Below, one piece after another: positions 1 through 5,383 of a DNA stretch of 5,969 nt. The first letter of the stretch is position 1. Each line of letters begins with the position of its first letter. Below the pieces are notes generated by a model, which worked only from the letters and a program-made list of their open reading frames with translations, was not told where the DNA came from and searched no databases. The stretch is from CAZWRK01 sp964635875 (GTDB lineage: Bacteria; Pseudomonadota; Gammaproteobacteria; Burkholderiales; Aquaspirillaceae), in contig CAZWRK010000196.1 of NCBI GenBank assembly GCA_964635875.1, positions 1 to 5,969 of the forward strand, in the 5' to 3' direction. The position numbers were made by a program, and so were the translations under genes.

Positions 1-102
1 CTTCTTGTTAAAGATCGGCGCCGCGTCTGCAGCGAAGAAGACGAACTATACGCACCTCCAACAACCCCGTCAACCATTAATTCAAAAAAGTTAAAACAAG
101 AC
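1..102. other. Region downstream of rimO, no identified gene; possible 3' end of a convergent gene
   Basis: No recognisable protein, RNA or clear terminator is visible here. On the plus strand one frame is open from the left edge and ends in a TAA at 106-108, giving a 35-residue tail containing RRRVCSEEDELYAPP. A second plus frame is open to a TAA at 92-94, so openness alone does not pick a gene. On the minus strand an ATG at 77-75 opens a frame running off the window, but it has no Shine-Dalgarno sequence in front of it. A short inverted repeat, CTTCTT at 1-6 and AAGAAG near 35-40, is too weak to call a terminator. The stretch around 17-33 is more GC-rich than its surroundings. Confidence 0.25.
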
Positions 103-1434
103 TTATAACGCGCCCAGCCTCTCTGCCCATAAGTCATGCTCATCAGACTCTGTAATCTGAACACGAATTACATCGCCGGGCGCAACTTGACCAGGATCAG
201 ATACGTATACGAGCCCATCAATTTCTGGCGCATCTGCATATGTCCGAGCAATAGCCCCTTCCTCATCGACCTCATCAATAAGCACGTCAAATTGATGACC
301 AATTTTTGCGGCTAGCTTTGCGGCACTAATTTCAGCCTGAACCGCCATAAATCGCTCCAACCGCTCTTGTTTTAACTCTTCTGGCACATGATCATCAAGC
401 AATTGAGCAGAAGCACCGTCCACGTTGGAGTACGCAAAACAGCCAACGCGATCAAGCTGCGCCTCTTTTAAAAACTCTAAAAGAATCTCAAAATCTCGAT
501 CAGTCTCACCAGGGAAGCCAGCAATAAATGTGCTACGAACAGCCAGATCCGGACAAATTTGACGCCACTTTTCGAGCCGGGCAAGCACATTTTCAGCATT
601 AGCAGGACGGCGCATCGCCTTTAAAACGCGTGGAGAGGCATGCTGAAAAGGAATATCCAAATAAGGCAACACAAGGCCATCAGCCATTAGAGGAATCACC
701 TCATCGACGTGAGGATAAGGATACACATAGTGTAAACGAGTCCATACCCCCAACTTACCCAACTCAGTCACCAACTCGGTCATTCTTGTCCGCACAGGAC
801 GGCCATTCCAAAAACCCGTGCGGTATTTCACATCTACTCCATACGCACTTGTATCCTGAGAAATAACTAAGAGCTCTTTGACGCCTGATGCAACCAACTT
901 CTCAGCCTCAGAAAGGACATCGTGAATTGGACGACTCACCAAATCACCACGCAAAGAGGGAATAATGCAGAAACTACAGCTATGATTGCACCCCTCTGAA
1001 ATTTTCAAGTATGCATAATGCTTAGGCGTTAATTTAACGCCTGCCGCAGGCACCAAATCAGAAAAGGGGTCATGTGGCTTAGGCAGATGTTGATGAATAT
1101 GTCTCATCACATCCTCTTTAGCATGAGGCCCTGTCACCGCTAAAACAGATGGGTGAGCCCCTTTGACCATCTCACCTTGATCTCTTGCACCAAGACATCC
1201 CGTTACAATGACCTTACCATTCTCGTTTAGTGCTTCACCGATTGCGTCTAGAGACTCCTCAACCGCCGCATCAATAAATCCGCACGTATTCACGACCACC
1301 AAATCCGCACCCACATAGTCGGGTGCAATTTGATACCCTTCAGCCCGCAATTGGGTAAGAATTTGTTCAGAATCTACTAACGCCTTAGGGCAACCAAGAG
1401 AAACAAAACCGACCTTAGGTATACGCTGTGTCAT
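103..1434 (-). CDS. rimO: Ribosomal protein S12 methylthiotransferase RimO
   Basis: This is a radical-SAM methylthiotransferase that adds a methylthio group to the conserved aspartate of ribosomal protein S12 (Asp89 in E. coli numbering), using two [4Fe-4S] clusters in the cytoplasm. The protein is 443 aa, close to E. coli RimO (about 441). The N-terminal UPF0004/MTTase domain has its three cluster cysteines at 15 (SLGCPKALVDSE), 51 (NTCGFI) and 80 (TGCLGAR). The radical-SAM CxxxCxxC is C149-C153-C156 (EGCNHSCSFC). A C-terminal TRAM domain spans about 375-440. The SLGCPKALVDSE signature favours RimO over its tRNA-modifying relative MiaB. The frame stays open upstream to 1509, but that 25-residue extension would be read through the phaR terminator and does not resemble RimO. 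I therefore start at the ATG at 1434, whose Shine-Dalgarno (GGTAG) is weak. The gene ends in TTATAA. Confidence 0.96.
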   Translation of the reverse strand: MTQRIPKVGFVSLGCPKALVDSEQILTQLRAEGYQIAPDYVGADLVVVNTCGFIDAAVEESLDAIGEALNENGKVIVTGCLGARDQGEMVKGAHPSVLAVTGPHAKEDVMRHIHQHLPKPHDPFSDLVPAAGVKLTPKHYAYLKISEGCNHSCSFCIIPSLRGDLVSRPIHDVLSEAEKLVASGVKELLVISQDTSAYGVDVKYRTGFWNGRPVRTRMTELVTELGKLGVWTRLHYVYPYPHVDEVIPLMADGLVLPYLDIPFQHASPRVLKAMRRPANAENVLARLEKWRQICPDLAVRSTFIAGFPGETDRDFEILLEFLKEAQLDRVGCFAYSNVDGASAQLLDDHVPEELKQERLERFMAVQAEISAAKLAAKIGHQFDVLIDEVDEEGAIARTYADAPEIDGLVYVSDPGQVAPGDVIRVQITESDEHDLWAERLGAL

Positions 1435-1455
1435 ATATCTACCGCACTTATCATT

Positions 1456-1490
1456 AAAAACAAAGAAGGCCGGAGAAAAAGCCTCCGGCC
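1456..1490 (-). terminator. phaR: Intrinsic terminator after phaR
   Basis: On the minus strand there is a perfect 8-bp GC-rich stem, GGCCGGAG pairing with CTCCGGCC (1490-1483 with 1475-1468), around a 7-nt loop. It is followed at once by the T-rich run TTCTTTGTTTTT (1467-1456). The plus strand has no T-run after the same stem, so it acts in the minus direction only. It lies about 60 nt after the phaR stop and ends about 21 nt before the rimO start codon, inside what would be the rimO leader if both genes were cotranscribed. Confidence 0.85.
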
Positions 1491-1521
1491 AACAAAAAAT
1501 CCGAGTCAAAAAAGCATTGAA

Positions 1522-1527
1522 ATTATA
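1522..1527 (-). promoter_or_regulatory. Possible -10 box (TATAAT) in the phaR-rimO gap
   Basis: The minus strand carries a perfect TATAAT here, just after phaR. At 16-18 nt upstream I find no hexamer resembling TTGACA, and there is no TG extension of the -10. If used, the promoter would start RNA around 1515, upstream of the hairpin terminator, so rimO transcripts would have to pass it. AT-rich spacers often give chance TATAAT matches, so this is only a candidate for the otherwise unexplained rimO promoter. Confidence 0.2.
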
Positions 1528-1550
1528 TTAGAAAGAACGAAAAGCCGTTA

Positions 1551-2153
1551 CTATTTTGGCTTGATATCCGAACGGGCAGGGGTCAACTCTGAGCCCGCGG
1601 CGTCACTTTCGGGATAACCCGAAAAACCAAATCCTGTGAACAAAGTTTTTGCACGTTCTTGCATCTGGCTTTGCATTTCAACAAACATATTCGTACTTTG
1701 TTCCAAATAACTCGTCATCATATTCTGCATGGCAGGCCCTTGGAACTTCATAAACTCGCCCCATAAGTTCGGACTATTAAACATCTGGGGAGTCCCGCCG
1801 CCATACAAAGAACATGTTTGATCTTGCAGCTTTTCCTGCATTTGCACAAATAGTTCTAGATTTTTTTCTAGATAATTACCCATCAACCCCTGCATGGCAT
1901 TACCATAAAAACGAATAATTTGCGTTAATACATCATAGGTAAACAAGGGAACGCCGCCGGTCTCTTCATCAAGAATGATTTGCAACAAGACACTCCGTGT
2001 AATATCGTCATGCGACTTAGCATCGATCACTTGTATTTCGATATTATCAAGGACTAATTGCTTGACATCACCCAAGGTGATATATGAACTCGTGGCCGTA
2101 TCGTACAGTCTGCGGTTTGGATATTTTTTGATAACCCGCTTTTCAACACTCAT
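1551..2153 (-). CDS. phaR: Polyhydroxyalkanoate synthesis repressor PhaR
   Basis: This is a cytoplasmic DNA-binding regulator. In characterised bacteria PhaR represses the phasin gene phaP and its own gene, and is released when it binds nascent PHA granules. The protein is 200 aa. The N-terminal PHB/PHA accumulation regulator DNA-binding domain covers about 5-65 and carries the signature KKYPNRRLYDT (9-19). Two PHB_acc-type segments follow, at about 70-110 and 125-166. The repeat units 85-110 and 140-165 align without gaps at a 55-residue offset with 12 of 26 identities (AMQ, YLE, FV.MQ). The C-terminal tail from about 170 is low-complexity and probably disordered. The start is secure: ATG at 2153 has GGAGA seven bases upstream, and an in-frame TAG lies immediately before it. 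No phaC, phaA, phaB or phaP is in the window, so its targets must lie elsewhere. Confidence 0.95.
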   Translation of the reverse strand: MSVEKRVIKKYPNRRLYDTATSSYITLGDVKQLVLDNIEIQVIDAKSHDDITRSVLLQIILDEETGGVPLFTYDVLTQIIRFYGNAMQGLMGNYLEKNLELFVQMQEKLQDQTCSLYGGGTPQMFNSPNLWGEFMKFQGPAMQNMMTSYLEQSTNMFVEMQSQMQERAKTLFTGFGFSGYPESDAAGSELTPARSDIKPK

Positions 2154-2521
2154 CTAACAGTCTCCGGCTATATCTGTGCATATTGATGTGCAAATGCGCG
2201 ATTAGACTTTAGCATAATTACGGAATGGGCTGTTCATCGTTTCAGCACAATACCCGGCAATGACAAGCAAAAACTCTTTGAATTATGGCGACTTAACTAT
2301 TTTGACCTGAGCATCACTCGCAACGTTAAAAACGCTCAAACAGCAAGACTAACCCTCTAAATATTTCTCGTTTTTTTAAAAAAACCTCTCGAAAAGCAAC
2401 AGGCCCTGGTAGAAATATTTGTTTTCATTGGCTCGGAGCCGGTCATAACGCAAAGCGAATAGCGCTTACCTATACCGACTATATACAATCACTGGGCCTT
2501 TATCTGGGACATAAGCCAAAT
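2154..2521. other. Intergenic region between flgL terminator and phaR
   Basis: This gene-free stretch of about 370 nt must contain the phaR promoter, because the flgL terminator closes the upstream unit. I found no convincing -35/-10 pair on the minus strand. The only minus-strand frame of note, 29 codons starting near 2444, has no Shine-Dalgarno and no recognisable content. Visible structure is a 14-bp palindrome T7A7 at 2371-2384, two copies of AAATATTT at 2359-2366 and 2413-2420, and a repeated TGTGCA at 2175-2192. No tRNA, insertion sequence or known RNA element was recognised. Confidence 0.6.
2175..2192 (-). promoter_or_regulatory. phaR: Direct repeat TGTGCA x2, candidate operator of phaR
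   Basis: TGTGCA occurs at 2175-2180 and again at 2187-2192 (plus-strand reading), 12 bp start to start. In the phaR sense this reads as two TGCACA copies ending about 10 nt before the ribosome binding site GGAGA (2165-2161). PhaR proteins are known to bind TGC-rich sites and to repress their own gene in several species, so an autoregulatory role fits the position. This is inferred: two 6-bp words in AT-rich DNA can arise by chance, and no promoter boxes were placed beside them. Confidence 0.3.
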
Positions 2522-2552
2522 AAAAGCCAGACAGACAATCTGCCTGACTTTT
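2522..2552 (-). terminator. flgL: Intrinsic terminator of the flgKL unit
   Basis: The hairpin begins two bases after the flgL stop. Two 14-nt arms (2552-2539 and 2535-2522) close a 3-nt loop. In minus-strand RNA every position pairs, with two G-U wobbles. In plus-strand RNA the same two positions become A/C mismatches. The stem ends in TTTT and is followed by ATTT. Position, pairing asymmetry and the T-run all agree with termination of flgL transcription in the minus direction. Confidence 0.85.
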
Positions 2553-2554
2553 AT

Positions 2555-3508
2555 TTAAATATACTTAAACAGAGACATGTCCATTACCTTGGAAAAGGTC
2601 ATCTGAGAAGCTTCTAACGCTGACTTACTGAACAGTAAATCACTAGCAGCTTTAGGGTAATCTAAGTCCTCTAAATCACTAATTGTTTTTTTATACACCA
2701 ACCCTAAATCCTCGCCGTTGTTTCTCAAAGCCTCCGTCTCATTCATCCGAGATCCCAAAGCAGCTTGAGATGCAACAACCTTCGTAATACCTTGATCTAG
2801 ACCGGCCATCGTGTCTTTTAGCATGGCACTATAATCACCACCACCAGCAGCCATTCCAGCTCGACCAGCCTCAAGCACTCCAACCAAATTTTGGACAGCC
2901 TGGAAAACACCATCACTACTATTCAGAGTCGTCGCACTAAATGCCGAAGAAGTTCCACCAAACGTGCTTGAACCGGAATCAGTAATAGCAATCCTACGAG
3001 AAGTGGAAATTTGCAACTCAGTTTGTCCGTCATTACCATCATACTGAACACTGCCATCGCCTTGAATTACATAAGGAGTCGTAGTCGACTTTGTACCAGA
3101 AAACAAATAGTTCCCTTGACCATCAACACTATTCGCCAGCGAAACAAGCTGCTCAAACTTTGCTTTTGCCTCACCACCCAGCTTAGCTAGCTCAGCATCA
3201 CTGTACGCACCATTCCCTCCAGCCACAGCAAGGGTTTTGAGTTCTGTCAGAATATCTGCAAAATTCCCCAGAGACACCTCTCCAAGCGCTAACGAAGCGT
3301 CAGCAGCCTGAGTATTGCTAATAAACTGGGTATTTCTATTGTCCGTTTGACGTGTTTCAACAATGCGAGACGCCGCAACAGGATCATCCGAGGGCGTATT
3401 AACCCGCTTCATCGTAGACAACTGCTGCTGCAAGCCAAATAAATTCGTTTGCTGACGATTAATGGCATTTGAGCCAAGCACGTAAGTTTGTGATGAACTA
3501 ATTCGCAT
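2555..3508 (-). CDS. flgL: Flagellar hook-associated protein FlgL (HAP3)
   Basis: FlgL is the second hook-filament junction protein. It is secreted through the flagellar type III export channel and assembled on the FlgK ring, where it receives the first flagellin subunits. The 317-aa length matches the family. The flagellin-like N-terminal helical region (about 1-140) starts MRISSSQTY, has the hallmark NTPSDDPVAASR (37-48) and ends at DGQGNYLFSG (129-138). A short Ser/Thr/Gly-rich variable part occupies about 140-205. The C-terminal helices end in QMTFSKVMDMSLFKYI, the usual partner of the N-terminal coiled coil. There is no cysteine and no Sec signal peptide, as expected for an axial protein. 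The ATG has AAAGGG (3521-3516) seven bases upstream. It lies 18 nt after flgK, so the two are surely cotranscribed, and a terminator follows directly. Confidence 0.96.
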   Translation of the reverse strand: MRISSSQTYVLGSNAINRQQTNLFGLQQQLSTMKRVNTPSDDPVAASRIVETRQTDNRNTQFISNTQAADASLALGEVSLGNFADILTELKTLAVAGGNGAYSDAELAKLGGEAKAKFEQLVSLANSVDGQGNYLFSGTKSTTTPYVIQGDGSVQYDGNDGQTELQISTSRRIAITDSGSSTFGGTSSAFSATTLNSSDGVFQAVQNLVGVLEAGRAGMAAGGGDYSAMLKDTMAGLDQGITKVVASQAALGSRMNETEALRNNGEDLGLVYKKTISDLEDLDYPKAASDLLFSKSALEASQMTFSKVMDMSLFKYI

Positions 3509-3526
3509 AATAATGCCCTTTATATG

Positions 3527-5308
3527 TTAGCGGACAGCCTGAAGCACAGAGTCAAATAAGCTCCCAGCTACCTGAATAACCTTGCTAGAAGCCTGATAAG
3601 CCTGCTGGAAGCGCAACAAATTACTCGCTTCTTCGTCCAAGTTAACACCAGAAACCGCCTCACGCGCCTGCGACACCTCCGTTAACACATTCTGTTTAGC
3701 CGCACCGACCACTTTTACCTCATTAGTCTTACTGCCAACCGCAGTGACCATTTGACCAAACGCCCCTTGCAAACTGGTCTTAGGTGTAATACCCGGAACA
3801 GAGATTACATTTGCAGTCTGCAAATCAGTCAATGCCAATAAGTTGCTGTTATCAGCTTGTTCAAGCAAAGCAGAAGGCGTCACACGCTGCTTGATATCAA
3901 AACTACCGCCGCCCGTTCCATTCAGCGAACCAGCCACTTTAAATCTTACGCCGGTATCATCACCAGCAGGACTAGTTAAAATTTTATAACCACCGCTTTG
4001 CCCCGGAACAGACAAGACCTGATAACCCGCGGCAGGTGTCGTAACAGTCAGTGCACCCGCGTTATCGTAAGCAACTGTTAAAGTTGACCCGCCTTGAATT
4101 GAAGTCACTAACGCATTATTCGTCATACTTGCATTGTCGATGGACAGAGCACTGAGTTTTGCTGACTGAGTAGATGTTGCAGGCGTATTTGTCAGTGATG
4201 ATGCGGCAGCAATTTTATCTGCTTGCGTTATACCAAGAGATAAAGCACGCATAGCAAACTGCTGTTGTTGCGCATTCGTTGGATCCAAAGTAACAGGGGC
4301 AACAAATGGCGGAAAATTATAATCCAACTTGAAAAATTCATTGCTTCCTGCGTCGCCATTTTTATCGACACCTAAAGCGTGCTGCTTATTAAACGCATCT
4401 GCAAAATTCATCACCATCGAACCCAAGCGGGTCTGAGTATCATCCAACGTTGCCCTAACCGCCAATGCTCCCCCGACTGACCCTCCGCTTAGCAAATTAG
4501 AGGGCAACTCAAAAGATGCACTTCCGGCATAAAAAATAGACAGCTCTTCAGGATTTGCAGCAGAAGCTTTGGCCTCAAGGGTATAAGCATCCCCACTCAG
4601 AACCAAACTCTGCCCATTACCAATAAATAAATTCACCGTCCCATCTGACAATGGAACAGATGTCGCATTAATATATTTATTAAGTTCTGTAATCGATTGA
4701 TCGCGCTGATCGATTAAATCATTCGGCAAATGCACACCATCTTGCCGGGTCAACTGAGAAATTTGTTTATTTAACGCGGCAACTTGCTGTGCCAGGCCAT
4801 TAATTGCAGTCACAGATGAACGCAACTCAGTATTTACGCCCGAGCGCAGTTCTTGAATTCGATCATCTGCACTTTTAAATGCTGTGACCAGTGAGGAGGA
4901 CTGATCAATAAGTGCTTGGCGAGATGCAATAGATGCCGTATTGCTGCTCAAAGTTTGCAGCGCACTGAAAAAACTTTGGATACGCGGACTTAAGCCCGTT
5001 GTAGAGTTCGCAACAACAGCATCCAATTGCTCAAGATAGCTCGTTTGAGTGTCATAAAAACTATTCGCAGAGGTTGCAGTTTGAACTTGGCGATCAAGAA
5101 ATTTATCGTAAACTCGACGAACATCCGTTACTTCAACGCCATCGCCAGGAAAACCATACCCAGAACTAATAGGATAAAGCGCACTTTGATCGATTGTCTT
5201 GCGGTGATATCCCTGCGTATTTACATTACTAATATTTTGAGAAGTGGTATTCAGTGCAGCTCGCGCGGCATTTAACCCCGTAACAGCGATACCAAAAATA
5301 GAGGCCAT
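3527..5308 (-). CDS. flgK: Flagellar hook-associated protein FlgK (HAP1)
   Basis: FlgK is the first hook-filament junction protein, exported by the flagellar type III system and placed on the hook tip after the FlgD cap leaves. The protein is 593 aa, somewhat longer than the enterobacterial form (about 547). The N-terminal D0 region is MASIFGIAVTGLNAARAAL followed by the flagellar rod/hook motif NTTSQNISNVNTQGY (20-34). Helical D1 segments run to about 190. Variable beta-rich D2/D3 regions follow, including a Ser/Thr/Gly-rich part at roughly 380-485 that probably accounts for the extra length. The C-terminal D0 has NLDEEASNLLRFQQAYQASS (556-575). A GTG at 5317 would add three residues (MCD), but it overlaps the Shine-Dalgarno and would bring the only cysteine. 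ATG at 5308 gives the family N-terminus. A sigma-28 promoter lies 37 nt upstream. Confidence 0.96.
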   Translation of the reverse strand: MASIFGIAVTGLNAARAALNTTSQNISNVNTQGYHRKTIDQSALYPISSGYGFPGDGVEVTDVRRVYDKFLDRQVQTATSANSFYDTQTSYLEQLDAVVANSTTGLSPRIQSFFSALQTLSSNTASIASRQALIDQSSSLVTAFKSADDRIQELRSGVNTELRSSVTAINGLAQQVAALNKQISQLTRQDGVHLPNDLIDQRDQSITELNKYINATSVPLSDGTVNLFIGNGQSLVLSGDAYTLEAKASAANPEELSIFYAGSASFELPSNLLSGGSVGGALAVRATLDDTQTRLGSMVMNFADAFNKQHALGVDKNGDAGSNEFFKLDYNFPPFVAPVTLDPTNAQQQQFAMRALSLGITQADKIAAASSLTNTPATSTQSAKLSALSIDNASMTNNALVTSIQGGSTLTVAYDNAGALTVTTPAAGYQVLSVPGQSGGYKILTSPAGDDTGVRFKVAGSLNGTGGGSFDIKQRVTPSALLEQADNSNLLALTDLQTANVISVPGITPKTSLQGAFGQMVTAVGSKTNEVKVVGAAKQNVLTEVSQAREAVSGVNLDEEASNLLRFQQAYQASSKVIQVAGSLFDSVLQAVR

Positions 5309-5316
5309 ATCACACA

Positions 5317-5321
5317 CCCTG
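5317..5321 (-). promoter_or_regulatory. flgK: flgK ribosome binding site that decides the start
   Basis: The minus strand reads CAGGG here, eight bases before the ATG at 5308. An in-frame GTG at 5317-5315 overlaps its last base, so that GTG cannot use it and has no other purine-rich site at proper distance. This supports the ATG as the flgK start. Confidence 0.75.
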
Positions 5322-5344
5322 ACAGATAGAAAAGGTTTTCTTCT

Positions 5345-5371
5345 TAATCGGCACTAAAGCGCAAAACTTGA
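5345..5371 (-). promoter_or_regulatory. flgK: Sigma-28 (FliA) promoter for flgKL
   Basis: The minus strand has TCAAGTTT (-35, 5371-5364), an 11-nt spacer (5363-5353) and GCCGATTA (-10, 5352-5345). The enterobacterial FliA consensus is TAAAGTTT-N11-GCCGATAA, so each box matches at 7 of 8 positions with exact spacing. RNA would start near 5338, leaving a leader of about 30 nt that contains the flgK ribosome binding site. The -35 begins 12 nt after the flgJ stop. A class-3 promoter in front of flgKL is known from Salmonella, so position and sequence support each other. Confidence 0.85.
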
Positions 5372-5383
5372 AAGGAAAACGTC

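Noticed and set aside
630..866. Plus-strand reading frame of 78 codons inside rimO
   Set aside because: It lies opposite the conserved radical-SAM coding region, has no ribosome binding site and resembles no protein I know; it is a shadow of rimO.
1435..1509. 25-residue N-terminal extension of RimO
   Set aside because: It would be translated from the phaR terminator hairpin, contains FCWPEAFSPAFF which does not fit RimO, and the family start motif begins at the ATG at 1434.
1975..2157. Plus-strand reading frame of 60 codons opposite the phaR N-terminus
   Set aside because: It mirrors the conserved DNA-binding domain of PhaR and shows no independent coding signal.
2251..2279. Possible second sigma-28 promoter before phaR (AAGAGTTT, GCCGGGTA)
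   Set aside because: The -10 matches only 5 of 8 positions and the spacer is 12 instead of 11; PhaR is also not a flagellar gene.
2306..2343. Hairpin in the phaR upstream region (TTTGAGCGT with ATGCTCAGG)
   Set aside because: The 9-bp stem needs three wobbles, has a long loop and no T-run, so it is within what chance gives.
2357..2444. 29-codon minus-strand frame in the intergenic region
   Set aside because: It has no Shine-Dalgarno, spans the homopolymeric T7A7 tract and resembles no known small protein.
5027..5275. Plus-strand reading frame of 82 codons inside flgK
   Set aside because: It is antisense to the conserved FlgK N-terminus and its composition is what the reverse of that sequence would give.
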